The notes below the pieces were generated by a model. It was not told the DNA's origin and made no database searches. It was given only the letters and a program-made list of their open reading frames with translations. The translations under genes and the position numbers were made by a program. Below, one piece after another: positions 34,969 to 45,300 of a DNA stretch of 64,000 nt (positions within the stretch are counted from its first letter, which is position 1; each line of letters starts with the position of its first letter). Origin of the DNA: UBA8199 sp035358715 (GTDB lineage Bacteria; Verrucomicrobiota; Verrucomicrobiia; Limisphaerales; UBA8199); assembly GCA_035358715.1 (NCBI GenBank), contig DAOPPX010000001.1:124001-188000 (forward strand), given 5' to 3'.

Positions 34969-35144
34969 TGTGCCCACACCGTCACCCAACGAATACTTTT
35001 GCTATGCTTTGTCGCGACCTCTTGGTAAGCTGACGCCCATTCGGTATCTGTTGGCAGGACGCGACTTGGACGACGCCGACCCGCCGATGGTGAGGCCACT
35101 TTAGACCAGCCATTCAGGGGGAGGTGTCTTTCGCTCATGTACGC

Positions 35145-35165
35145 CCGGACGCTAAGACCGTCCGG
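35145..35165 (+). promoter_or_regulatory. Perfect 7-bp hairpin in the leader of the RadC-HhH gene
   Basis: The arms CCGGACG (35145-35151) and CGTCCGG (35159-35165) pair perfectly around a 7-base loop, CTAAGAC. The structure ends 19 bases before the ATG at 35185 and lies in a 216-base gap that separates the first island module (DUF6361-PLD-helicase) from the BREX-type core. There is no T-tract, so it may be a leader or operator structure and not a terminator. Confidence 0.45.
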
Positions 35166-35184
35166 CCTGCCAGTGCGGTTGTTT

Positions 35185-36366
35185 ATGAGTGAAAAGGCAA
35201 CACATGAAGGCCATCGTGCGCGCGTCCGGGAGAAGTTCCTCTCCGGCGACGCTGCATCGCGCTCAGACGCAGCCTTGCTTGAACTTCTTCTCATGTTCGC
35301 CATCCCTCAGCGGGACGTCCAACCCCTTGCGAAGGAACTTTTGGCTAAGTTCGGAAACCTCGACCAGGTCCTCGCAGCACCACCCGCCAACCTCTGCCAG
35401 GTCCCCGGCATAAAGCAGAACTCCGCCATTCTCCTTAGCCTCGTCGCGGCGATTCACGAGCGAACCGCCGCCCCAACCATCGCACCAGCTCCGCCCGTCA
35501 AACCCGCAGCGCCACAACCCTCCACTTCACCGGAGCAACGCGTCCTGGCACCAATTCTGGAGTCTCCTGCCACCTCCAAGCCCACGCAATCAACCCAACG
35601 CAACCGCAAACCCGTTGCCCGCTACGGCTCGGAACTCTTCGGCAAGGCCGTACTCAAGGAGGCCATCGCCATGCTCCCGAAGCTGCCCGACTCCGACAGC
35701 CTTGACGACGCCCGCGCCTTCCTCCGCAGCAACCTCCATTTCAGCGGCGAGCAAACCCGCAGCCGCTACGCCGCCTACATCACCCGCAGGATGTTCCCTG
35801 ACGGCACGGCGGACGCGCCGCTTCGCCATTTCGCCCGCGCCTTTCCAACTTCCACCGAGCTGCGCGACGTCTGCTTTTACCGCTTCTGCAAGGCTGAGCC
35901 TCTCATGCCGGCGGTCATGTCGAGCGTGTTCCTCCCCGCCCTCGGCCTCGGCCGCATGCGCCGCGAGCGTATCACCCACTATCTCGAACAGCGATTCCCG
36001 GACGCCAATGGCATCAATGACTGCGTCCAGTCCATCGTGGACGTACTCGTCGCCGCCGGCATCGCCACGTCCAACCGCCAGCAACTAAGCTTTGCGGCCC
36101 GTGCCATTCGCCTCCCCTCTTTCGCCTTCATCCTGCACAGCGAGTTTCCAGAACCAGGCATGTACGAACTGGGCAAGGTCGAGAACAACCCCATTTTTCT
36201 AAGCCTTCTCTGGACATCCGAGAAAATTCTCGCCGCACTCTACGAACTCCGTAACGCCGGGCTCATCAGCAAGATTTCCGAAATAGACTCTATCCGCCAG
36301 TTCACGCTCAAGTTCGACCTCCCCGCGCTGGTCAGCCACCTGGCTCGCGGCGCCGCCACATCATGA
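35185..36366 (+). CDS. RadC-type HhH domain fused to BrxA-like protein
   Basis: Residues 1-95 (MSEKATHEGHRARVREKFLS, then DAALLELLLMFAIPQRDVQP and helix-hairpin-helix VPGIKQNSAILL) match the N-terminal helical/HhH domain of RadC (UPF0758). The RadC metallo (JAB/MPN) domain with HxH is absent. After a proline-rich linker (about residues 95-145), residues about 150-393 form a helical domain with YITRRMFP, LRHFARAFPTSTELRDVCFY and a last winged-helix-like part (NNPIFLSLLWTSEKILAALY). This resembles BrxA (DUF1819) of BREX loci in size, position and pattern. The BrxA call is inference. Its stop overlaps the next gene as ATGA. Confidence 0.6.
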   Translation: MSEKATHEGHRARVREKFLSGDAASRSDAALLELLLMFAIPQRDVQPLAKELLAKFGNLDQVLAAPPANLCQVPGIKQNSAILLSLVAAIHERTAAPTIAPAPPVKPAAPQPSTSPEQRVLAPILESPATSKPTQSTQRNRKPVARYGSELFGKAVLKEAIAMLPKLPDSDSLDDARAFLRSNLHFSGEQTRSRYAAYITRRMFPDGTADAPLRHFARAFPTSTELRDVCFYRFCKAEPLMPAVMSSVFLPALGLGRMRRERITHYLEQRFPDANGINDCVQSIVDVLVAAGIATSNRQQLSFAARAIRLPSFAFILHSEFPEPGMYELGKVENNPIFLSLLWTSEKILAALYELRNAGLISKISEIDSIRQFTLKFDLPALVSHLARGAATS

Positions 36367-36887
36367 CCCACACCGAGATCATAGAGACCCTCCGCGCCCG
36401 GCTCTCGATCCCCGGCGGCCGTCACCTTTATGGTGTTCTCGGCCCGTACCGGCTGCTCAACGCTTTTGCCAACCAGCTCGCCAAAGCCAAGGCGTCCGAC
36501 GGCACCCCATTCCCCAAGGCCATTTCTGTCAACCGTGGCATCCTCGACACCATCCCCGACGATGATTTCCGCCAGCTCGTCAACGATGAAGCTAAGCGCC
36601 CCGAACCCACCGCCGCCCACGTCGCCGCTGCCTTCGAGCAGTTCGTCCGTTCCCAGCTCGCCGGTAAGTCCCTCGTGGTCCTTCGCGACTTCGAGCTGGT
36701 CTTCGCCTATCACCTCGAATTGAATCTGCTCCGTACCCTCGCCGCCGACCAGGACCGCCTCCTGCTCCTCCTCCCCGGCCGCCGCGAGCGTGGCGCCACC
36801 CTCCTCTTTCCCGACTCGGACCACGGCAGCTACACCCTGCCTACCAACTTGATCGCCGAAAATAACCTCTGGGAGCTTAAGAACTAA
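36363..36887 (+). CDS. Small BREX-associated protein in the BrxB position
   Basis: The 174-aa protein follows the BrxA-like gene with an ATGA overlap and precedes brxC by one base, which is where brxB (DUF1788) sits in type 1, 5 and 6 loci. Its pattern of a strand before LVVLRDFELVFAYHLELNLL and then DRLLLLLPGRRE near the C terminus is compatible with the alpha/beta fold of BrxB or BrxF, but I do not see a Walker A motif, which argues against BrxF. I keep the name open. Confidence 0.55.
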   Translation: MTHTEIIETLRARLSIPGGRHLYGVLGPYRLLNAFANQLAKAKASDGTPFPKAISVNRGILDTIPDDDFRQLVNDEAKRPEPTAAHVAAAFEQFVRSQLAGKSLVVLRDFELVFAYHLELNLLRTLAADQDRLLLLLPGRRERGATLLFPDSDHGSYTLPTNLIAENNLWELKN

Positions 36888-36888
36888 T

Positions 36889-39800
36889 ATGCCGGACGAC
36901 CTCCTCACACAGCGAAAGTCCCTGGACGAAATCTGTTCCGTCCCCGACAAGATCATCAGCGTTTACTCCCTCGAGAAGCACGTCTGGGCCAACTCCAACT
37001 CAGACCAGGCCCGCCGCGACCGCCAACCCGAGCTCAAAACCATCGAGGAGTTCAAGATCGACCCCGTCCGCCCGTTTCTCACCGACGTCCTCCGCCGCGT
37101 CGCGGCCCCGTACGACCGTCAGAAAAAGGAAAATCCCATCGGCCAGGGCTACTGGATTCAGGCCGAGTTCGGCAGCGGCAAGTCCCACCTCCTCTGTTTC
37201 CTTGCTGCGTTGGCCCTCGGCTCCAAGGACGCCTGGAAGATGGTCCAGGAAAAAGAAAACAAGGCCGGCAAGGGCAAGCGCGAGTCCCTCTTCCAGTTCT
37301 GGGAAGACGGCCTCCAGGCCAAGTCCACCAAGAACAGCAAGGGGCTCTTCGTCATCGTCAAAACCCTCGTCGGCGTCGGTGGCGGTACCGTCGGCCTCAC
37401 CGACCAGGGCCGCGAGCTTTCCGCCTACATTCTCGACGCTGCCAAAGAACAGCTCCTCGCCGAAACCGGTAAGAACCTGTCCCTATATCCCTCCGAGCTC
37501 CTCGCCGACCGTTTCCTGACCAAGGACCTCGAGCGCTACCGCAACGACCTTAAGAAGTTCCTCAAAGATCCCAAATACTTCGCCGAAGACGAGTGCGAGG
37601 AATTGGACAAGTTCATTGCCGACATCCAGAACAACAAGTCTCCCGACTACAAAAAGAGCTGCGGCAACAAGCTCTGGAAATTCTACACCGAGTACCTCGG
37701 TGTCCACCCCACCATCGCCGCGGAAACCGAGGAAATCCTCAAACACCTGGTTGAGACCATTGTCGCCGAGGGCTACGCCGGCATCCTTCTCATCCTGGAC
37801 GAGGTTTCCCTCTTCATGAAGAACCGGCCGCAGGCCACGCGTGACGAGGACGAAAAGACCCTGGTCGTCCTTTCCAACCGCCTCGCCAAAATCCACAACC
37901 TGCCCATCTGGACGGTCTGCGCCGCTCAGCAAGCGATCGAGAGCAAGATGGGGGTCAAGAACATCATTGCCGACGACCGCCTCAAACTCGTCAAGCTCCT
38001 TGAAGAGGACAAGGACTACTACGACATCGTCCTCTCCCGCGTCCGCGAAATCGTCAACGAACAGGCCATCGGCAACTATTACCAGTACTACAAACGCGGC
38101 TTCACCTGGCCCCAGACCATTGGCGAGAAGGAGTTCAAGGCCTTCTTCCCTTTCCATCGCCCGGCTCTCGAAGTCCTGCGCGCCATCACTTACGAACTCA
38201 CCACCGCGCGCTCGGCTATTCATTTCATGCACCAGACCCTGAAGCACCAGGTCAAGGTCAAGGGCCGCGAGCTCATCCGCCTCTGGGAGCTGTTCGACGA
38301 AACCGTCCGCTACGAGGAAGACCCCAGCGGCGTCACCGCCGGCCTCGTGGCGATCAAAACCAAGCGCGAGACCGAGTACCGCGCGTACGAGGAATGCCGC
38401 CGCATCGTGGACGCCAAAACCTCAGGCACCCTCAAAGTCAACCACGGCAAGGCCATCAAGACGCTTCAAACCCTCTTCCTCTATCATATCGGTCGAACCA
38501 ATCAATCCGGCCTCACCGCCGAGGAACTCGCCAACTCTGTCCTTATCGAACGGAAGACGGACGCCACGCCGCAGGAGAATATCGAGCACTACGAGTCCAT
38601 CGCCTCCAGCCTCAAAAAGGAACTCCGCCAGGTCGCCCAGAGCACCGACGAAGACGGCAACCCCCGCTACCGCTTCGACCCTGTCGTCACTGGCGTGGAC
38701 CCCAGCTCCGAGTTCAAAAAAGCCCGTGACGAGGCGGATGCCAACGAGGTCCTCCAGCAGGAGGCCTGGAAACACCTCCTGGCCCTCGACGAATGGCCCG
38801 TCCGCACCCGCCAAATGACCTTCGACATGGCCGGCGGCGTGCGTTCCATCTTCCGCGACATCTCCGACTTCGTTGCTCCATGGGAAGACAAATCCACTGC
38901 CAAGGCCGGCGACCAGGCCATAGACATCACCTGGCAGGGCCGCCAGATCACCGGCCTGGTCGGCATGCGCGACCTTCCCAAGCTCCAGGCCGATAACCAG
39001 AACCTGCCCGAAATCTCTACCGACCAGACCTTCTATGATTTCGCCGCCTACATCTCCACCCGGACCGCGCCGGATGACGTGGCTCAGAAGCTCCTCGCCC
39101 GCCGCAACGATCCCCGCGTCATCATCTGGACCCCGGCCGAACTTACGTCCCAGGAGCGAGACCGCCTGATTGACTTCGCGGCCTACCGCAAACTCGTAGC
39201 CGACTGGCAAAACAAGGAGACCGAAGACGCTGTCGCCGTCATCTCCTGGGTCAACAACAACCTCAAAACCGAAATGGGGCCAATCGCCAAAATTGTTGAG
39301 AACAGCTACGCGCGCGGTCGCATGGACGCCCTCAACAACTCCAAGATGCCCTTCAAGGTCGTCGGCGAGCTGGCCGCCGTCCTCTCCCCGCTCGTCGAGC
39401 GGGTCCTGAACTCGGTGTACGAGTCCAAAGACCTCATTTTCGACCCCCCCTTCATCTTCCGCAAAGAAGAAGGCGTCAAAGTCATCAACGGCATCGTCCG
39501 CACCGGTCGCATCCCCAAGGGTATTAAGCCCAATCAGGACATCAGCGCCGCCCAGAACTTCGGCTTCGGCCTCAAGATCATGCGCAAGGGCGCCGACAAA
39601 GAGCTCGACACCACCCAGAACCCCCACGCCCAGGACATCTGGCAGTTCATTGATGAGAAGTTAACCGACGAGGGCGCGGCCATGAAAATGGACGCCCTCT
39701 ACAAGAATTTCATGGGCATCGCGGGTTTCAACGGCAAGAACTACGGCCTCACTCAGCGCATGGTCCAGATTTTTGCCCTCTGCCTGGTCCAGCAGGGCAA

Positions 39801-41220
39801 AATCCGCATCACCCTCGGCCCTAAATCCGGCCTTCCGTTTCCCTACCTCGACTACGCGAACCTGGCCGAAACCGACTTCGCGGTCAAAGTCCTCGACTCC
39901 CTGGCAGAAGTCCAGAAGATGGCCAAACCCGAGAACTGGGAAGTCCTCCGGCCTTACGCGGAAAAACTCCTCGGCGAGCCGATCCCCACAACCCACGATG
40001 ACGCCGTCATCTCCGGCTTCCGCGCTAAACTCAAGAATCTTTTCGCCAAGGGCAAAGAAGAGTCCACCCGCGCCCTCGCCAAGGCCCAGGCGCTGTTTGA
40101 CTGCCTGAAGAGCGCAAACCCGTACGCGAAAGAAATCGGTCAGGTGGCCAAGCTCTTCTCCAATGACCTTTCCTCCGGCAACGACATCAACCTCGTGCTT
40201 TTCGCCCTCAAGGATGCGTTCGCATATCAGGCCCTCGACAACACCGCTTCTTCCCAGGAGGAAGTGGACGACCTCGCCAACCGGCTGAAGAATTATCGGG
40301 ACATCCAGAATCTCCTCCAGTTCGACACCGAGCTGCGTGCCGCCAGCGCCTACGTCTCCCACCAACTGCCCGACATCAAAGACCTCAAGGCCATTCGTGC
40401 CCTTCAAACCGAGATCGCCGCCAAGCTCGCGGATATCCGTACTTACATTGACTCCGACGTCGCTCTCGCCACCGAGTTGATCGGCCAGACTCCACCGGCC
40501 CCAGGCGAATCCGGTACCGTCTCTGTCCTCATCCGCGACTACACCGAGACCTACGCCACTCTGCACGATACGGTCGCCGCCAAACTCGAAGAGCGGAAGA
40601 CCGAAATCGAGTCCACCACCAGCAGCCAGGCATTCAAAGCCCTGCAGACGCTCGAAGGCATCAGCGCCCTCCAGCCCCCGGTCAGCGGCTCGCTCGATTT
40701 CCAGGCGTTTGCCGCCCTGATTCAAAGTTGCCCGGCTCCCTCCCGCCAGTCCATCGAGCAGCAGCTCCGCAATGGCCCCGTCCACGAGTGCGGCCTCACC
40801 TTCGACAACTGCAATACCCGCCTCGCCCAGGCCGACGAACTCAGCGGGCAGGCCGCCGCCCTTCTAGCCTCCGCCGTCGCCCACAAAGCTGAGGTTTTCC
40901 TTAACCCCGCAATCCGGGCCCGCCTTGACCAGGGCAAAGCCGAACCCCTCATCTCGGCCTTGCTTGCTAAAGCCGACCTCCCCGCCTTGCGCGAATTCTT
41001 GCTGGCGAACGCCACCCCGCAGTTCGTTCAGACCATCAATCGCTACCTCAAAAACATCGTTACCAAGAACCTCAGCCTTGCTGACTTCAAGCCGTCTCTC
41101 ACTACCATTGAGCCGGCCCAGTCCGCCCAGGTCGTCAAGGAGTTCCAGGAGTTCCTCGACCAGCAATTCAAATCGGTCTCCGACGGTGACGACACCCTTC
41201 CTATGCTCCACTTCGAATGA
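36889..41220 (+). CDS. brxC: BrxC/PglY family ATPase
   Basis: This very large P-loop protein (1443 aa) has Walker A in IQAEFGSGKSHLLCFLAAL at residues about 90-108 and a Walker B-like strand in ILLILDEVSLFM near residues 300-311. After the ATPase core comes a long helical region with several coiled-coil stretches. Length, P-loop and position before pglZ identify the BrxC/PglY family, the central ATPase shared by all BREX types. It is thought to act with PglZ and the methyltransferase in host-DNA modification and phage blocking. It starts two bases after the upstream stop and is followed six bases later by the kinase gene. Confidence 0.88.
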   Translation: MPDDLLTQRKSLDEICSVPDKIISVYSLEKHVWANSNSDQARRDRQPELKTIEEFKIDPVRPFLTDVLRRVAAPYDRQKKENPIGQGYWIQAEFGSGKSHLLCFLAALALGSKDAWKMVQEKENKAGKGKRESLFQFWEDGLQAKSTKNSKGLFVIVKTLVGVGGGTVGLTDQGRELSAYILDAAKEQLLAETGKNLSLYPSELLADRFLTKDLERYRNDLKKFLKDPKYFAEDECEELDKFIADIQNNKSPDYKKSCGNKLWKFYTEYLGVHPTIAAETEEILKHLVETIVAEGYAGILLILDEVSLFMKNRPQATRDEDEKTLVVLSNRLAKIHNLPIWTVCAAQQAIESKMGVKNIIADDRLKLVKLLEEDKDYYDIVLSRVREIVNEQAIGNYYQYYKRGFTWPQTIGEKEFKAFFPFHRPALEVLRAITYELTTARSAIHFMHQTLKHQVKVKGRELIRLWELFDETVRYEEDPSGVTAGLVAIKTKRETEYRAYEECRRIVDAKTSGTLKVNHGKAIKTLQTLFLYHIGRTNQSGLTAEELANSVLIERKTDATPQENIEHYESIASSLKKELRQVAQSTDEDGNPRYRFDPVVTGVDPSSEFKKARDEADANEVLQQEAWKHLLALDEWPVRTRQMTFDMAGGVRSIFRDISDFVAPWEDKSTAKAGDQAIDITWQGRQITGLVGMRDLPKLQADNQNLPEISTDQTFYDFAAYISTRTAPDDVAQKLLARRNDPRVIIWTPAELTSQERDRLIDFAAYRKLVADWQNKETEDAVAVISWVNNNLKTEMGPIAKIVENSYARGRMDALNNSKMPFKVVGELAAVLSPLVERVLNSVYESKDLIFDPPFIFRKEEGVKVINGIVRTGRIPKGIKPNQDISAAQNFGFGLKIMRKGADKELDTTQNPHAQDIWQFIDEKLTDEGAAMKMDALYKNFMGIAGFNGKNYGLTQRMVQIFALCLVQQGKIRITLGPKSGLPFPYLDYANLAETDFAVKVLDSLAEVQKMAKPENWEVLRPYAEKLLGEPIPTTHDDAVISGFRAKLKNLFAKGKEESTRALAKAQALFDCLKSANPYAKEIGQVAKLFSNDLSSGNDINLVLFALKDAFAYQALDNTASSQEEVDDLANRLKNYRDIQNLLQFDTELRAASAYVSHQLPDIKDLKAIRALQTEIAAKLADIRTYIDSDVALATELIGQTPPAPGESGTVSVLIRDYTETYATLHDTVAAKLEERKTEIESTTSSQAFKALQTLEGISALQPPVSGSLDFQAFAALIQSCPAPSRQSIEQQLRNGPVHECGLTFDNCNTRLAQADELSGQAAALLASAVAHKAEVFLNPAIRARLDQGKAEPLISALLAKADLPALREFLLANATPQFVQTINRYLKNIVTKNLSLADFKPSLTTIEPAQSAQVVKEFQEFLDQQFKSVSDGDDTLPMLHFE

Positions 41221-41226
41221 GCACCT

Positions 41227-42366
41227 ATGGAATTCAAACCCGGCATCAAAATCGAAAACCGGTTTGAAATTCGCCAGCACATAGAAGCTGGGGGATACGG
41301 CCAGGTCTGGGAGGGCTTCGACCTCGAACTGAAGCGCCCCATCGCCATCAAACGCCTCCTCCGCACCCACCTTGGGAAGGTGGACAAATCCGATATCGTT
41401 CAGGAAGCCCAGCGCATCGCCGCGGTTAATCACCCCAACATCGTCGCCGTTTACGACGTCCTCGAAAGTGCCGACGAGGTTCTCATCGTCATGGAATACC
41501 TTCCAGGCGGCTCGCTCCACTCCCGGCTGCGTGCCCTCTCCCGGAAATCCGCCTGGATCTCCGCTCCCGATGCCCTCCGCCTGATCCGCGACGTCCTTTG
41601 TGGCCTTGAAGCCGCGCACACCTGCGAGGGCGGCCCCGTCATCCACCGCGACCTTAAACCCCAAAACATCCTCTTCGACCGCAACGAGACAGCCAAGATC
41701 GTGGACTTCGGCCAGGCGGTCGTCGGTGAGGTCAACCCGCTGCCAACCTGGGAACGCAAAGCCTTCGGCGAACACGAAGGCACCCTCGGATACAAGTCCC
41801 CCGAACAGCTCCAGGGCCAGAAGCTCGATCCACGCACCGACCTCTTCAACGTCGGCATGGTCGGCTACCTCATGTTCGCCGCCATCCACCCCTTTACTGA
41901 CGAACGCTTCCTATTCACCCAGCGCGAGATGGTCCTTGAGCCCTACCGCCGGCTCCCGGTTATCAACCGCCAGCCTCTCCCGAAGGAGCTCGAGTTGTTC
42001 GTCATCCGCCTCCTCGAAACCGAGCCACCCAAGCGCTTCGACTCAGCCACACAGGCCCTCTCCGAATTCGAGCACGTCGAAAAAGCCTTCAAAGACCTGC
42101 TCCAGGACCGTTGCCTCCACCACTACGACGCCCTCGTCGCTGGTCAGCCCTCGCCCGAAGTCCTCAACTCGCTGGAACTCGCCGCCGGACTCGCCATCTT
42201 GAAACAGAACCGGTTCTTCGTCCAAGCCAAGCTCCTCTACGAAAAGGGCGGTCTGGAGCTATCGCACATTTCAGAAGCCACCAAAAAGCGCGTAAATGAA
42301 GATTACGCCCTCTGCTGCCGTCGGCTCGAAGAAGTCCACCCAACGGAGGACGCACCCCAGTCATGA
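41227..42366 (+). CDS. Serine/threonine protein kinase of the BREX-type island
   Basis: A complete kinase domain is present: Gly loop GGYGQV near residues 22-27, catalytic Lys in IAIKRLL (K42), VIHRDLKPQN with D142, DFG in KIVDFGQAV (D160), then GTLGYKSPEQL. After the domain, residues about 280-379 form a helical tail. Residues 330-370 of this tail (QAKLLYEKGG, then EDYALCCRRLEEV) are about half identical to the C-terminal tail of the methyltransferase at 45385-47976. Kinases occur in BREX type 2 (PglW), but PglW is much larger and lies elsewhere in the locus. No membrane segment is visible. It overlaps pglZ by four bases. Confidence 0.9.
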   Translation: MEFKPGIKIENRFEIRQHIEAGGYGQVWEGFDLELKRPIAIKRLLRTHLGKVDKSDIVQEAQRIAAVNHPNIVAVYDVLESADEVLIVMEYLPGGSLHSRLRALSRKSAWISAPDALRLIRDVLCGLEAAHTCEGGPVIHRDLKPQNILFDRNETAKIVDFGQAVVGEVNPLPTWERKAFGEHEGTLGYKSPEQLQGQKLDPRTDLFNVGMVGYLMFAAIHPFTDERFLFTQREMVLEPYRRLPVINRQPLPKELELFVIRLLETEPPKRFDSATQALSEFEHVEKAFKDLLQDRCLHHYDALVAGQPSPEVLNSLELAAGLAILKQNRFFVQAKLLYEKGGLELSHISEATKKRVNEDYALCCRRLEEVHPTEDAPQS

Positions 42367-45300
42367 CTCCCTCTTCCCAAACTCTCAACCAATGGCTCCT
42401 CGCCAGGCTCGACCCACTCAAGGAGCAATCCCGCATTCTCGTCCGCGACCCCATCCAACTCCTTCAGAAAGCCGAGGGCGTCGTTCATAGCTTCGCCACT
42501 GAAAACGGCTTCACCGTCCTCGTCGCCGCCACGAACCTTGTCTTCCGCGACCTCTACAACCACGCCGTGGACGACGACTCCGTCAAAAAGATTCTCGTCC
42601 TCGACCGCACCCCGGCCAAACGCCGTGCCAGCCGCAGCCTCAACCAGGCCCCGCCACTCTTTTACCCGGACATCCTCACCGACACCCCGGAGGACGCCCG
42701 CATCCAGGTTGACCTCCGCCAATTCCTCCAGGACACCACCAGCGATCCCCTCTGGCCCCCGGCCACCAACGAAAAGCAATACGCCCGGCTCATCGTTGAA
42801 AATCTGGATGGCGTCCTTCGCGCCCACCGCAACCTCGTCACCGCCAACCCCGGGCGCTTCACCGACCACGATTTCCAAACCATCGTTGCCTTCGCCGCCC
42901 TGGGAATTCCCGAGTCCGCCTTCAAAAGCCACGACTCCCTCGATTTCTGGAAGATCGGTCTCCAGGGCCACTCCGCCCTCGGCCAGCTCGCCGACCTGTC
43001 GCCCGAAGCCACCCGTCTGATTAAGGCAGAGCTCAAAAAAGCCCCGGAACCCTTCTGCTGGTTCGTGGACCGCGAGCCGGACCAGGTCATCCGTGCCTTT
43101 TACCTGGCTGTCATCCTGAGCCAGCATTTCCCGCAATGGTCCCTCCTGCTCGCCAACATTGACGCCTCCCTAAAGCCGCTCTCCACCATTAAGACTACCG
43201 TCCTCAAGGACGCTGCCCCGCAGCTCATCGCCCTGGACACCCAGCAAGCTCAGCGCGACCTCGAAGCCGTCGAGTCCAGCCTCACCAAAGAGAACCTCCA
43301 CCTGCTTCTGATCGAACAGGCCAACATCACCACCCTCGCCACCGCCACCTCGGTCCTCGAAAAGGAGAAGTTCTCACCCCTGTTCCGCTCCCTGGCGCTC
43401 CTCGTCGCCCTGGGCGACCTGCTCTCCGCCAAGCCCGACGCCGCCACACATTCTCGCATCGCCAAACTCCTTTTCCCGGACCCAGGCGCCACCCGCCGCG
43501 ACCTGGTTGACGCTATCCCGACGCAGACCTGGTCCGATCTTAAAGAAGCCTACCGCCTCGCCACCGAGGCTCAGTCCCTGCGCCAGGTCCTCGCCAAAAC
43601 CCTCAAGACCCTTTCCACCCTGCCGCAGGCCCAGCAGCTCAGCCTCAAGCTCTTTACCGATGCGTGGAATCGCGACCGCCTCAACCGGCTTGAGTACTTC
43701 CTCGCTGCACTCTCTCGCCTGGTCGAGCACGGCCAGTTGCTCCCTCGCGCCGAGACCGAACTCCCCACGCCATTCGGCACCGTACTCCAGGGCCTTCGCA
43801 CCCGCATCCGTGCCACCCTCGATGACGTTCACCGCCAGCTCGACCAGTTCAACGCCCGCTTCCAGCAACTGGTCTCCGCCAGGTATCCGGCCTGGGCCGC
43901 TAATGACCAGGGCACTCTCCCGGACGCTCCGGTCCTCACCAGTCAGTTCGTGACCCGCTGCCTCAAACCAAACTGGGACCCCCAGACCGAAAAGGCTGCC
44001 ATCCTCATTTTCGATGGCATGCGCTACGACATCTGGGACGAGCTCCTCAAGCCCATGCTCCTCGACCGCATGGACGTTGTCGCTGATCTCCAGGCCAGCT
44101 CCATCCTCCCATCGGAAACCCAGCTTACTCGCAAAGCCATCAGCGCCGCCGCCTTCCCGGACAAGTTCGATAAAAGCACCTCCGAGGACCGCCTCCTCAA
44201 GGACGCTCTCGCCCGCGAACTCAGCCTCCAAGCCGACCTCAAAGTCGTCCCGCCCGAAGGCTCTGGCACGGGCGAGACCGTTCGCTACCGCGCCGGCAAC
44301 CTCGACGTCTTCATCTTCGAGCTCTGCGATAAGGAACTCCACCACATCAAGAACAAGAAGCTCCCCGACGGTCGCGAAGTTCCCACCCGCCCCCTCTCCT
44401 ACGTTTACGAACAGAACATCAAGAACATCATTGATACCGAGGTCATGACGGTGGTCCGCAAGCTCGCTCCGGGCACCAAGGTCTTCATTACCGCCGACCA
44501 CGGCTTCGGCCGCGTCGGGCGCGAGCCACTCTGGTTCGACGACGCCTCGCTCAACGACCGCGACGATTGCGCCTATCTCAACTGCTGGCTTTGTGTCCCG
44601 CCCACCGCCAATTACTTGCCCAAGAAAGTCCTGGACAACATCATCGCCTTCACCCCGGACCAACTGCGCCTGCCCCCAAAGGAAACCATCAAAGTCCAAA
44701 AGACCGGCCAGGCCTATACTAAAGAATACAAGGCCGTCGTGTTCCCCAAGGTCGGCTACTCCTTCAGCCGCCAGGGCCATCACTATAACCCGGACGCCTA
44801 TTCCCATGGCGGCATCAGCATCCAGGAACTTATCATCCCCATGGTCGTCCTCCGCGTCCGCTCCCGCGACGAGGGACTCCTCGGCCTCGACCAGATCGAA
44901 GGCCCCAAAGATGTCCTCGAAGGCCAGGAAGCCACCTTCACCCTCAAGCTCCGTCGCGTCGCCAAGCAAAACCTGTTCGACGACGACATCCGGGCCGACG
45001 TGGACATCGAAATTTCGTCCCCAACGCCAGCCGCCGCCGTTGCCGCGCCGGAGCCAGACGAAGGCGGTGCCCTCAACCCTCAACCCTCAACCCTCAGCCA
45101 AATCCCACGCCAGGTCTGCTACGTCGGTGCCTCCGGCTCTCAAGTCTCCATTCCCATCTGCCACAAGCCGGACGAAGCCACCACCGAGGAACGGCGAGCC
45201 GGCACGATGCAACGCCTCCTCACCGTCACGGTGAGTTGGCGCGAAGGCGCGCGCACCGCCAGAAAATCCCGCACTCTCCCGTACAAAGTACAACTCAGCT

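Noticed and set aside
35185..36366. DNA-repair protein RadC
   Set aside because: Only the N-terminal HhH domain matches; the JAB/MPN metal-binding domain that defines RadC is absent.
36363..36887. Firm assignment as BrxB or BrxF
   Set aside because: Position fits BrxB, but the sequence match is weak and no Walker A motif supports BrxF.
38422..39627. 401-codon minus-strand frame opposite brxC
   Set aside because: Same reason: a shadow of BrxC with Val/Gly/Asp-rich composition.
43374..45083. 569-codon minus-strand frame opposite pglZ
   Set aside because: The sense strand encodes PglZ with clear motifs; the antisense frame has repetitive Glu/Gly/Val composition and no domain.
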